DNA from: Phycicoccus sonneratiae | Lineage (GTDB): Bacteria > Actinomycetota > Actinomycetes > Actinomycetales > Dermatophilaceae | Assembly (NCBI RefSeq): GCF_016887965.1 | Contig: NZ_JAFDVD010000008.1 | Coordinates: 62,001 to 126,000, forward strand | Direction: 5' to 3' | DNA length: 64,000 nt | Shown here: positions 43,557 through 51,482 of the stretch, piece after piece | How the letters are laid out: every line of letters starts with the position of its first letter | Position numbering within the stretch: position 1 is the first letter of the stretch | Notes under the pieces: generated by a model | The model's input: only the letters and a program-made list of their open reading frames with translations | Told to the model about the DNA's origin: nothing | Database searches by the model: none | Translations under genes and position numbers: made by a program

Positions 43557-43570
43557 AGAGAGCGCTCTCT
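43557..43570. promoter_or_regulatory. LacI-type operator in the beta-helix gene promoter
   Basis: AGAGAGCGCTCTCT is a perfect 14-bp palindrome with a central CG, the hallmark of LacI/GalR operators. It lies 38 bp upstream of the ATG at 43519, in the core promoter position. The GAGCGCTC core equals that of the actinobacterial CebR site (TGGGAGCGCTCCCA), which controls cello-oligosaccharide use. Confidence 0.75.
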
Positions 43571-43705
43571 GCGACGACCCAACCACGGCCCCGCCGCCCC
43601 GGCAACCGGAGCCGCGCGGCCTCCGACCGGGGCACCTGCCCGGACCGGCCCGGCCGCGGGCGTGCGAGGCTTTCTCCTCACCATCGAGCGAGAGCGAGGA
43701 GCACC

Positions 43706-44880
43706 GTGGGCGCGCACGGACACCCCGAGGGGCCGACCCTGCCGATGAACCGGATCGCCTGGGCGGTGCTCGTCCCGCTCGCCGTGGCCACCCTCGTCGG
43801 CCTCGTCCTGCTGTGGCCGTCGGCCACCCCGCCCACGGCGCAGCCTCCGGCGCCCGAGTTCAAGGGCGTCGTCCTCGCGCTGCAGGGCGAGGAGTGCACC
43901 GGCGAGCAGACCGGACCGCCGTCCAGCTGCGGCACCGTCACGGCCCGCATCACGACGCCCGAGGGCGACCGCGAGATCGAGGCGCCACTGTCGAGGAGCC
44001 CGTCGGCGCCGGACCTGTCGGTCGGTGACGAGGTGGTCGTCGCGGCATCGGAGAGCCCGGACGGCCCGATCTACGGGGTGGTCGACCACCAGCGCGGGTC
44101 CGAGCTCGTCGTCGTGCTCGTGGCCCTCGCGCTCGCCCTCGTGGCCTTCGGGCGCTGGCGCGGGTTCACAGCGCTCGTCGGGCTGGCCATCACGTTCGGC
44201 GTGCTGTTCGCGTTCATCGTGCCCGCCGTCATCGCGGGCAGCAGCCCCGTCCTCGTCGCGCTCGTCGGCGCCTCGCTCATCACCCTTACCGTGCTCTACC
44301 TGACCCACGGGGTGTCCCTGCCGACGACCGTCGCCGTGCTCGGGACGATGACCGCGCTGGCCTCACGGCGGGCCTGTCCGAGCTGACGGTGGGCCTGTTG
44401 CGGCTCACCGGGACCACCGACGACGTCTCGACCGCCGTGGCGACCACCTACGGCATCGACACCCGCGGGCTGCTCGTCGCGAGCATCATCATCGGCTCGG
44501 TCGGCGTGCTCGACGACGTCACCGTCACCCAGGCCGCCACCGTCACCGAGATCAGCCGCGCCAACCCGTCATACGGCGTCGGGCAGCTGTTCGGCGGCGC
44601 CGCCCGCGTCGGCCGCTCGCACATCGCGTCTGTCGTGAACACGGTCGTCCTCGCTTACGCGGGATCGTCGCTGCCGCTGCTCGTCCTGGTGGTCGCGAAC
44701 AACGACTCCGTCGTCCAGGTGGCCACGACGCAGCTCATCGCGCAGGAGGTCGTCCGCAGCGCGGTGGCCACCCTCGGCCTCATCGCGGCGGTCCCCCTCA
44801 CGACGGCGCTGGCCGCCCTCGCGACCCGCCGGGCGGAGTCGGGTGAGAGCCGCCAGCACGCGCCGGCTCCGGCCGCCTGA
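43706..44880 (+). pseudogene. YibE/F family membrane transporter, frameshifted
   Basis: The 5' part from GTG 43706 (GAGGA ribosome site) encodes the YibE/F N-terminus: one helix, a beta domain (GVVLALQGEECTGEQ) and helices up to SLPTTVAVLGTMTALA, then runs into RRACPS and a stop at 44386. The rest of the family continues in the +1-shifted frame (TAGLSELTVGLLRLTGTTDDVS, then VASIIIGSVGVLDDVTVTQAATV and the final helices) to 44880. Restoring one C in the CC at 44361-44362 rejoins the frames as MTALALTAGLSELTVG. Everything else is intact, so this is either a very recent mutation or a sequencing/assembly error in a C run. YibE/F proteins are predicted multipass exporters of unknown substrate. Confidence 0.88.
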
Positions 44881-44892
44881 GCGGTTCCTCCG

Positions 44893-45291
44893 TCAGCCGA
44901 TGACGGCGGGGCGCAGGTCCGTGTGGATGAAGTCATCGCCCTTGAAGAGCAGCGTGTCGTCGCTCTCTCGCGCCAGGGCGTAGGCGAAGCAGTCGCCGAA
45001 GTTCAGCCGCGCCGGGTGCCCGCTCCCCCTGCCGTAGTCGCGGTAGGTCGCGCGCGCGATGGCGCACTGCTCGGCAGTGACCGGCTCGACGACCAGCCCG
45101 AGGCGGGCGACCAGGTCATCCATCCTGCGGGTCGCGACGGGTGACCGGCGGCTGTCGATGACGATGCACGTCTCCAGGAGCGTGGCCGCGGAGATGCGCG
45201 GGTGCGCATCTCCGACGAGAGCCGCGACGAAGGCGTCGCGCTCCGGCTCGTCCGTGACGATGGCCACGAGCGCCGAGGTGTCGACGATCAC
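44893..45291 (-). CDS. vapC: VapC family PIN-domain ribonuclease toxin
   Basis: 132 residues. The PIN active-site acids are visible: D4 in MIVDTSALVAI, a central Glu in SAATLLETCIVID, Asp in NFGDCFAYALA and a final Asp in LLFKGDDFIHTD. PIN toxins cleave tRNA or rRNA when released from their antitoxin. Its ATG overlaps the antitoxin stop by ATGA, the usual order with the antitoxin first. The last base is 12 bp from the end of the convergent YibE/F gene. Confidence 0.95.
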   Translation of the reverse strand: MIVDTSALVAIVTDEPERDAFVAALVGDAHPRISAATLLETCIVIDSRRSPVATRRMDDLVARLGLVVEPVTAEQCAIARATYRDYGRGSGHPARLNFGDCFAYALARESDDTLLFKGDDFIHTDLRPAVIG

Positions 45292-45545
45292 GCGGGCAGC
45301 CCGCGCTCGTCGTAGAGATCGAGGTTCCGGATGGCCTCGCGGTCCTCGTCCGTCAACGACCGGTCGATGTCCGCGAGGATCGCGTCGATCCGCCCGCGCC
45401 GCGCCGCGTCATCGTCCGGACTCGTCAACATCTCGAGGTAGTGCTCGAGCGCTGCCTCGATGACGCTCGTCTGGGACAGGCCCGTGCGGGATGCCGCCTC
45501 GCGCGCGAGCTCGTGCACCCGCGGCTTCTTGATGTTCAGGCTCAT
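45288..45545 (-). CDS. vapB: VapB-type antitoxin (Rv0623/PSK family)
   Basis: 85 residues starting MSLNIKKPRVHELAREAASRTGLSQTSVIEAAL. This N-terminal ribbon-helix-helix-like DNA-binding region is characteristic of the Rv0623-type antitoxins. The acidic C-terminus (ILADIDRSLTDEDREAIRNLDLYDERGLPA) would wrap the toxin. It is the first gene of the module and overlaps vapC by 4 bp. Autorepression is expected through the perfect inverted repeat 18 bp upstream. Confidence 0.93.
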   Translation of the reverse strand: MSLNIKKPRVHELAREAASRTGLSQTSVIEAALEHYLEMLTSPDDDAARRGRIDAILADIDRSLTDEDREAIRNLDLYDERGLPA

Positions 45546-45562
45546 GAACCCATTCTACCGTC

Positions 45563-45584
45563 GGTGGGTAGATGTCTACCCACC
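45563..45584. promoter_or_regulatory. VapBC operator
   Basis: GGTGGGTAGA (45563-45572) and TCTACCCACC (45575-45584) are a perfect 10-bp inverted repeat with a 2-bp spacer. A further partial half-site, TTCTACC, overlaps 45553-45559. It lies directly upstream of the antitoxin start, where VapB-VapC complexes normally bind and repress their own promoter, and 66 bp upstream of the divergent gene at 45650. Confidence 0.8.
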
Positions 45585-45649
45585 TGTGGATAACCTCGCT
45601 GGCCGAGCCGGCCGTCCGTGCACTGTGACGAGCGACGAAAGGACTCCTC

Positions 45650-46627
45650 ATGACCGAACCGGTCGAGCTCAACCCCACCGACGACGACCTCGAGAGCACC
45701 GCCCTGCTCGCTCTGGCCGACGGCCCGTTGTCGGCCGGCGCCCTGGCCACCCGGATGCGACGTCGCTTCCGCAGCCGCACCATGGATGCCCGTCTCGTCG
45801 AGATGCTCGTCCAGCGCAGCCTCCTCCTCGTCGGCCGTCCGGACGGCTCGGTCATCCGGCTCATCGACCTGCTCGAGGGCTCGACGTTCACGGTGCGCGT
45901 GGCGCAGGCCGACGGGACACGGCGCGACCTGTGGGTCTCCCTGGCCCTGGCGCCCCTCATCACTTGGATGGACCGCGAGGGCCTCTGCCTCACCTCGGGC
46001 GACCCGCTCTCGAGGGGCGCGTTCGGGCACAACACGATCGTCGGGCCCGACGGGTGGCTGCCCTCGATGGCCCCGGGGTCGCTCGTCTCGCTCACCGTGA
46101 CGCGCGGGCGCATCGAGGTGGCGCCGGTGGAGGACGACGCGCTGCTGCGCTCCGAGGAGGAAGGAGCGGTCCGCCGTGCCCCGAGCCACCACTACCGGAC
46201 GACGACGTGGTGGACGGAGGACGACCTCGCCGAGCGGCCGTACGACCTGACGGCAGCAGTCGCGAACGCGCTCGTCGAGGATCCCCTCCTGCTCCGGCGA
46301 CCCACCCGGCCGCTCGACGAGCTCCTGTACATCGCCGTGCGCCAGTGCGAGCAGGACCACCACCTGCGGGACGCCTCCGCGTGGGGTGCCGGCGACTGCG
46401 TCAGCTTCGAGATCTCCGGGATGCCCGAGGCGCTGGCCGGCGAGATCGCTCGGCGCGCCCGGCACTACGGGATGTCTGACGACCAGTATCTGATCCTCGC
46501 CTTGGGTCACCTCTGCTGGCGCACCCCCTTCGCGGAAGACCTCGGCGACAACGGGTTCGGGTGGGAGCCGGCACCCCATCCTGGCGAGGACGGGCCGGAC
46601 GAGCCCCGCCGCCTCCGCCCGGTCTGA
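45650..46627 (+). CDS. Hypothetical protein, 325 residues
   Basis: 325 residues with no signal peptide or membrane helix. The first 60 residues look like a winged-helix domain (TALLALADGPLSAGALATRMRRRFRSRTMDARLVEMLVQRSLLL). Beta-rich segments follow (GSTFTVRVAQADGTRRDLWVSLALAPLI, GSLVSLTVTRGRIEVAPV), then helical stretches. A DNA-binding regulatory role is possible but speculative. It is divergent from vapBC, with which it shares a ~105-bp intergenic region containing a DnaA-box-like TGTGGATAA. I do not recognise the family. Confidence 0.75.
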   Translation: MTEPVELNPTDDDLESTALLALADGPLSAGALATRMRRRFRSRTMDARLVEMLVQRSLLLVGRPDGSVIRLIDLLEGSTFTVRVAQADGTRRDLWVSLALAPLITWMDREGLCLTSGDPLSRGAFGHNTIVGPDGWLPSMAPGSLVSLTVTRGRIEVAPVEDDALLRSEEEGAVRRAPSHHYRTTTWWTEDDLAERPYDLTAAVANALVEDPLLLRRPTRPLDELLYIAVRQCEQDHHLRDASAWGAGDCVSFEISGMPEALAGEIARRARHYGMSDDQYLILALGHLCWRTPFAEDLGDNGFGWEPAPHPGEDGPDEPRRLRPV

Positions 46628-46643
46628 GCGGGCCGGCCGGCCC

Positions 46644-47120
46644 TCAGCTGAGGATGCCGTGCCGCGCGTTCCAGGCCTGGGCGCTGGAGTAGGCGTCGAC
46701 CATCGACCAGATCCACACCACGGGGATGACGACGATCCCGACGAGCACGAACAGCAGGAGGAACCCCACGAAGTAGCTGAGCAGGAACGCCACGCCCTTG
46801 CCCGCCTGCCCGTTGATGAACTGACCGAGTCCGGGGAGGAAGAACGACGCGATGACGGCGATGCCGGCGCTCTTGGGCGCCACGCGCGTCGCCGGGGCGT
46901 AGCCGTAGGTGCCGGCCACGAGGGGTGCGGGCTGCCCGGGTGGCAGTGGGTAGCTGGTCGGGACCTGCTGCGGCGGTGGGGTCGGCTGGGCCCGCACCAC
47001 CTCGCCGTGCACGACGGCGCCGCTGCTCGGAGCGGCCGGCTCGGCCCACGCCGCTCCCGTCCACCAACGCTGGGTACCGTCGGGCTGCGGGTACCACCCC
47101 GCAGGTGCGCTCTGGCTCAT
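46644..47120 (-). CDS. DUF2510 protein with TM2-like membrane domain
   Basis: 158 residues from ATG 47120. N-terminal DUF2510 module (PAGWYPQPDGTQRWWTGAAWAEP), a Pro/Gln-rich linker (PTPPPQQVPTSYPLPPGQPAP) and a TM2-type domain: KSAGIAVIASFFLPGLGQFINGQ, then KGVAFLLSYFVGFLLLFVLVGIVVIPVVWIWSMVDAY. The GLGQFxxGQxxKG turn between the two helices is the TM2 signature. Location: cytoplasmic membrane. Function unknown. It is the last host-like gene before the lower-GC defence island. Confidence 0.88.
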   Translation of the reverse strand: MSQSAPAGWYPQPDGTQRWWTGAAWAEPAAPSSGAVVHGEVVRAQPTPPPQQVPTSYPLPPGQPAPLVAGTYGYAPATRVAPKSAGIAVIASFFLPGLGQFINGQAGKGVAFLLSYFVGFLLLFVLVGIVVIPVVWIWSMVDAYSSAQAWNARHGILS

Positions 47121-47680
47121 GGCGCTGTCTCCCTCTCCCGGGTCGCGACCCACTGGTCGTGACGCTCGACCCAGGGGGCACGCACCGCGGGATGGACCAG
47201 AGCGTGCCCCTCTAGCTCTCGTCCGTCGATGACGACCCCCCGCGAGCGTCCACTTCATCCACCTCAGTCATCCGTTTGGCTGTCGCCACGCGGGCGATTC
47301 TTCGTACGCACGGTCCACTCGCAGTGCATCGACCCCTGCCGCGAAGACAACGCCAGATTCCGGGTCTCCTTTCGTGTAGTCAGGCCGCCGTACGAGCAGG
47401 CGATTTGGTCGACGAGCGCCCGCGCCGAGGAGGAGCGCGGAGCGCCGACGCCCTCGCTTTGAGCCCGTCGGCAAACGTGGCCGGTGTCACGGACCGCCCG
47501 TGAGCGGTCATCCACATCGGTGCGGTCGGGCGGCCCACATCGCCGACGCAGTAATCCGCCGGCTTGCCCGGGTTGCGCTCGCACCCGCGCCCCGGACGCA
47601 CCCGAATTTCCGCCTGCCCCCACCCGTGAACCACGTGAACTCACCACCGAGAATCGGTCACTGAGCGGGCCGTCCGGGCA
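47121..47680. other. 560-bp intergenic stretch at the edge of the defence island
   Basis: No convincing gene. A minus-strand frame (47380-47634) encodes 84 residues with a Cys-containing piece, CERNPGKPADYCVGDVGRPT, that looks like a fragment of a zinc-binding or KfrA-like N-terminus, but it has no ribosome site and no matching remainder. Composition shifts here from the flanking 73% GC to the lower GC of the island. I regard it as the scar or decayed margin of the insertion. Confidence 0.4.
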
Positions 47681-48406
47681 CTAATAGAGGTCGCGCTGCA
47701 CAGGATCCCCGAGCGATCGCACTTCAGGGCGGACCGAAATCATTTGCTCACGCAGCGCTAGGAGTTCGTCGGTGCCGATTGTGCCCCGGATTTCAACAAC
47801 GTTCGTCGACGCGACGCGCGGCCACACCAACACGAACTTGGAAGGGCGCATTTGAGAATCCACCACATGCTGGGTGCAATCGATCAAGCCAACATGCATC
47901 TCGAACACAAGACCCCCGATAATCGTCAGAGCGAAGAACGCGCAGCCCCGGGGGCGAGGCAACGCAATGCTACTCGGCGACATCAGGGCTGGATCGAACT
48001 TGGCCACGCGCATCATCGTATTAGGTGGCACATACCGTGGAAACTGGGCCAGTCTCGAAATCATTCGCACGGCTAGCTCATCTCCCCACGTGCCCGAATT
48101 GTCCGCCAAGGATGAGAAGATAACAACCTTCGCGAACCACCTAGTCAGCGCCAGAAGCGATTCCCCGCAGGGGTCCAAGGTTCCGCTTCTTAGAAGTTCA
48201 GTCACGACCGGCCGAGCTGGCTCTTCGATCGCTCTACCCAACCTCGAGTTGCAGACGTGACAAATGCGCATTCTGAATCGGGGCGCCGGGTCCGACAGAT
48301 GAGGCTTCAGCTCCGACAGAAGCCGGCGGAGCCACATGGGAGTGATGTCTTCAAACGTAAGGTCCTGGGGCAGGCCGCACAATCGACATGGCTTCCGCTC
48401 AGTCAC
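47681..48406 (-). CDS. Cys-pair (HNH-like zinc) protein of the defence island
   Basis: 241 residues from GTG 48406. The N-terminus has a zinc-binding arrangement of the HNH type: CRLCG at residues 7-11, a ~45-residue spacer containing DITPMWLRRLL, then CHVCNSRLG. The spacing and the NSRLG segment resemble HNH-like treble clefs, but the expected catalytic His pair between the Cys pairs is not visible, so nuclease activity is doubtful. The remainder is helical with a beta-rich end (FVLVWPRVASTNVVEIRGTIG). Last gene of the minus-strand island, 84 bp after the HNH gene, with the same lower-GC composition. Confidence 0.7.
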   Translation of the reverse strand: MTERKPCRLCGLPQDLTFEDITPMWLRRLLSELKPHLSDPAPRFRMRICHVCNSRLGRAIEEPARPVVTELLRSGTLDPCGESLLALTRWFAKVVIFSSLADNSGTWGDELAVRMISRLAQFPRYVPPNTMMRVAKFDPALMSPSSIALPRPRGCAFFALTIIGGLVFEMHVGLIDCTQHVVDSQMRPSKFVLVWPRVASTNVVEIRGTIGTDELLALREQMISVRPEVRSLGDPVQRDLY

Positions 48407-48490
48407 AGGGCATCTCCCGCCGCCGCCGTCATACGCACGTCCCTACTAAGCCAGCGAGAAGCAGGTCGGGCCGAACTCGCGCTACGTTAC

Positions 48491-49372
48491 TCACTGCGGA
48501 GGACTGACCGCCGGGAGGGGCGGCTTGCTCGGGAGACCCAAGATTCCCCTAAGCGCTGCGGGCTCGAGTGGGGGGTTTCGACGGTGGATCATCATATGGC
48601 AGTTCGGGCAGAGCGGAACGAGGTCTCGGATAGGGTCAACTACATACGATGCGCCGGCGAAGCTCGACACCAAGACTCTGTGATGCACATGAATGTAGCC
48701 ATCCCCAATCTCACCATACTTAGCGAAAGAAACGTCGCACACCCAGCAGCTGCTGCCATAGTGGGCAATGCATTGCATCCGAGCGACAGGGTTTCTTTCG
48801 TATTTATTGACAGCAACCCGAACGGACGCTCCTTCAGTGAGAATCTCGCCGCTGTCCTGCGCCTGAAGGTCAAGTCCGACGAGAAATAGAGACAAGGCCG
48901 CTCGGGAAGCGATCAGAGTCGCCAGCTTCCGCTCTAGTACCGAGGTACCCGAAGACTTGGCCACACATTCGATCTCGACCGTACGAAACTCAATAGAAGG
49001 CAACCTCTCAGGCGCCAAGATCATTTCATCATCCGCATATACCGTGGCGGAAATCGATCCTTGCATGGCGAGTGCCCATTGCTGCTTCCACGCTTGAGGA
49101 TCGGCACTCACTCCGGTGGCAAAGGAACGCACCAAACGCCCGCTAAAGCGCCCTGGGCGAAGCGTCGCCTCGGACGATCGGTAACCCACCGCCAACAACA
49201 AGTCGAACGCATAACCGTCCTCGACTTGGGCGCTGTACCCGATTGCCCAGCCGTGGAAGCCATCGGCGTCCATCATAGCGGGGTTGAGTTCCAGACCGGT
49301 TTCGAGTGCGAGATCCCGCGCTACTTCCGCGGCAATCCACGCACTGTCCTCTTGGGCAGGGTCAGTCGTCAT
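48491..49372 (-). CDS. HNH endonuclease of the restriction island
   Basis: 293 residues. The N-terminal two thirds form an uncharacterised domain (ALETGLELNPAMMDADGFHGWAI, GYAFDLLLAVGYRSSEATLRPGRF) with no recognised fold. The C-terminal domain is a full HNH: CWVCDVSFAKYGEIGDG, then HVHHRVLVSS and DLVPLCPNCHMMIHRR, with two CxxC zinc ligands and the HxHH catalytic His. This is the McrA-like arrangement seen in restriction nucleases. Its start lies 11 bp inside the end of the MORC-like ATPase gene. It is the most plausible cleavage subunit of the system. Confidence 0.88.
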   Translation of the reverse strand: MTTDPAQEDSAWIAAEVARDLALETGLELNPAMMDADGFHGWAIGYSAQVEDGYAFDLLLAVGYRSSEATLRPGRFSGRLVRSFATGVSADPQAWKQQWALAMQGSISATVYADDEMILAPERLPSIEFRTVEIECVAKSSGTSVLERKLATLIASRAALSLFLVGLDLQAQDSGEILTEGASVRVAVNKYERNPVARMQCIAHYGSSCWVCDVSFAKYGEIGDGYIHVHHRVLVSSFAGASYVVDPIRDLVPLCPNCHMMIHRRNPPLEPAALRGILGLPSKPPLPAVSPPQ

Positions 49373-51020
49373 CAGGCTCTGCCAAGTCCTTCACCAACTT
49401 CTTGAGGTTCCTGCTAACTTCGATCCGAAACTCTTCGAAAGTCTCGTGCGCCTTGACATCCGTGTTATTCATTTCCGCCTGCGCTAGCGCATAGAACAGG
49501 TACTCGATCGCCTGAACCATATTGTTGTCGCCGGCATAAGGAAGATAGGCCTTGCGGTACCACTGATGGCCAGTGTTAATGGCCACTTGAATATTCGAAC
49601 GAGCGAGCCGAGCTTCCCACAGGGCGCCATCGTCGAGACTCGCGTCACGAACCACGTTCAAACCGAGGTCGTCGGCATCCACGGCGATGGCCACGATCCC
49701 CGACGCCTTACCCGTGCCGTCGCGCAGGACAACTTGACCTGAATTGTTGACCAGGCTAACCGCGCCATTTGAGTCTGATTCAACCTTCGGCACCGTCAGG
49801 TTGCCTTTGAGACGAGCAATCGTCCTTTCTGTTGGCCTCGATGAGTTGGGGGACACGGACGACTCTGCGGTCGTGGCCCTCCCCTTCCTCGACAGACGAT
49901 CGGCCTCTCGCCGAACAGGGGCGAGCAAATCCTTCAGCAGCGCAATCAGCTGGGGGTCAATGTGCACCCCTGACTTCTTGATTCCAACCCCCATCACTTC
50001 GTCGAGCTGCGCGGGGAACGACAGTTCCACCCGGAGGGTGTTCAAGTGCGTCTCTGTGGCCCCTGTTCCGAGCCAGTCGGGCCCCTCAATCATTCGCTCC
50101 TCGCGGTACAGGTATATGCCCTGTCGGTCCAAGCCAATGTTTGCGTAATCGCGGGTCTCGTCTGAGGAGTACTCGTCCTTTCGAGGGAGGATGAAGGCCC
50201 TAAGCGAGATGTTGTACTCCTCCATCTCCGCACCTGAGTAGGCGGGGCGCATCTTCAGCGTCTTCTCCAACACGCAGTTCCCGCCGCGACCCTCCAAGAA
50301 TGGGTCCCACGCTTCAAGGACAACCCCATTAACTGCGATGGACACGTTCCGCGCGCGCTTGTCGTTGGGGTTGAGGTACCTTTGGAACACGAGGCGCAGG
50401 TGGTCGCGCAGCTTATCCTCCGTCTTGGAAAGAGCTAGGTCCAAGTTCTTGGCAGGTGCACCCGATGCCGTCTTGAGAAGCTTGTCTACCTTTTGCCATA
50501 GCACGACAGTTCCAGCACCGACCTCCTCGTCGGCGATTGCGTGCAACTCTGCCACCGAGTCCTCCCATAGGGCCTCCTCGCCCTCGTCCGCCGGACCCAG
50601 GTCAAGGTTCCACTCGCCGGCGCGCACGAGGTCATCCAGATCCCATACGGCAGCGCTCAAGGGTGACGACCCGGCGTTCCGAGACATCACGGTTAGTCGG
50701 CGACAGAACCCAGTCGAAGCTGTCTTCAGACCAAGACCGAAGCGCCCAAGGCTCGACCTCGAGGGTCGTTCTGGGGCGCCGTAGCGCATCGCGTCCTTTA
50801 GACCGTTCGTAGTCATACCGTGGCCGTCGTCTGCGACTGTCAGGATGATGTCGCGGTCCGTGGTCCAGCCGAGGTAGACGCTGACCCGTGTCGCGTCTGC
50901 CGCGATCGAATTGTCAATGAGATCGGCGAGAGCCGCATTGAATGTGTATCCCGTGTCGCGGAGCCCTTCAACCATTCGTCGTGTGTCCGGCGCCACGACG
51001 ACGTGCTGACGAGAACTCAT
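49362..51020 (-). CDS. MORC/MutL-like GHKL ATPase of the restriction island
   Basis: 552 residues from ATG 51020, with GGAGGT as ribosome site. GHKL ATP-binding fold: N-box ALADLIDNSIAADA (Asn37 for magnesium), G1 VADDGHGMT at 62-70 and G2 LGRFGLGLKTAS at 91-102. A transducer-like region (RNVSIAVNGVVLEAWDPF) and a long C-terminal part with ENNMVQ-type helices follow. The sequence is closer to MORC/MutL-type ATPases found in prokaryotic restriction operons than to histidine kinases: no His-box, no receiver. It presumably dimerises on ATP and clamps DNA, coupling recognition to cleavage by the neighbouring nucleases. It overlaps the HNH gene by 11 bp. Confidence 0.88.
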   Translation of the reverse strand: MSSRQHVVVAPDTRRMVEGLRDTGYTFNAALADLIDNSIAADATRVSVYLGWTTDRDIILTVADDGHGMTTNGLKDAMRYGAPERPSRSSLGRFGLGLKTASTGFCRRLTVMSRNAGSSPLSAAVWDLDDLVRAGEWNLDLGPADEGEEALWEDSVAELHAIADEEVGAGTVVLWQKVDKLLKTASGAPAKNLDLALSKTEDKLRDHLRLVFQRYLNPNDKRARNVSIAVNGVVLEAWDPFLEGRGGNCVLEKTLKMRPAYSGAEMEEYNISLRAFILPRKDEYSSDETRDYANIGLDRQGIYLYREERMIEGPDWLGTGATETHLNTLRVELSFPAQLDEVMGVGIKKSGVHIDPQLIALLKDLLAPVRREADRLSRKGRATTAESSVSPNSSRPTERTIARLKGNLTVPKVESDSNGAVSLVNNSGQVVLRDGTGKASGIVAIAVDADDLGLNVVRDASLDDGALWEARLARSNIQVAINTGHQWYRKAYLPYAGDNNMVQAIEYLFYALAQAEMNNTDVKAHETFEEFRIEVSRNLKKLVKDLAEPDDD

Positions 51021-51038
51021 TTGATAACCTCCACGGCG

Positions 51039-51482
51039 TTAGTCGACGGCAATGGTCCAGCCACCTCTCAGTACGAGTTTGTCCACGTCGGGAACCACTA
51101 TCGAGGCATCTTCGGCCCCAACGTCAAGACTTAGATCGCCCGCGTTGTCGCGGGAGAGCTTGAGCTGATCGCCCGGCACCGCTCCCAGTTCTCGCAAGAG
51201 ACGCGCGATCTGTGTGAGCCGATACTCGGACCTTGTCCCTATCCCCAAGTCCTTGGTGTTATAGAACACAAACCTCGCTGGTCGGAACACCCCGAGCCGC
51301 GGCACGCGGATATGCATGTTCGCATCGGGATTGACGGCAGTTGGATTCAGACGAGGAAAGAGTCGGAGAATTCGCGCGTCCTTGGGAATCAGGATCCCCG
51401 ACTGATGAGTTCGAGAGTGCCCAGTGTCCGTAGCACTCAGCGTCTTGAAGGCACTGACTGATCTGTTCTCTCTGTTCTCCAT
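51039..51482 (-). CDS. Stand-alone EcoRII-N-like (B3-fold) DNA-recognition protein
   Basis: 147 residues from ATG 51482, sharing its A with the SNF2 stop as TGATG. The body resembles the EcoRII N-terminal effector-binding domain: KTLSATDTG, HQSGILIPK, LFPRLNPT...NP, HIRVP, then RFVFYNTKDLG and GTRSEYRLT. This parallels LSANDTG, HQVGLYIPS, LFPSINHT and AIYYNSR...GKTRNEKRIT of EcoRII. In EcoRII that pseudobarrel domain binds CCWGG and gates the C-terminal nuclease. Here there is no nuclease domain, so the protein would be a separate site-recognition or allosteric subunit. The homology is recalled by eye and needs a profile check. Confidence 0.8.
   Translation of the reverse strand: MENRENRSVSAFKTLSATDTGHSRTHQSGILIPKDARILRLFPRLNPTAVNPDANMHIRVPRLGVFRPARFVFYNTKDLGIGTRSEYRLTQIARLLRELGAVPGDQLKLSRDNAGDLSLDVGAEDASIVVPDVDKLVLRGGWTIAVD

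Noticed and set aside
47380-47634. 84-residue frame with a CERNPGKPADYC segment
   Set aside because: No ribosome site, no continuation of a domain, and it lies in the compositional transition; noted only as a possible remnant.
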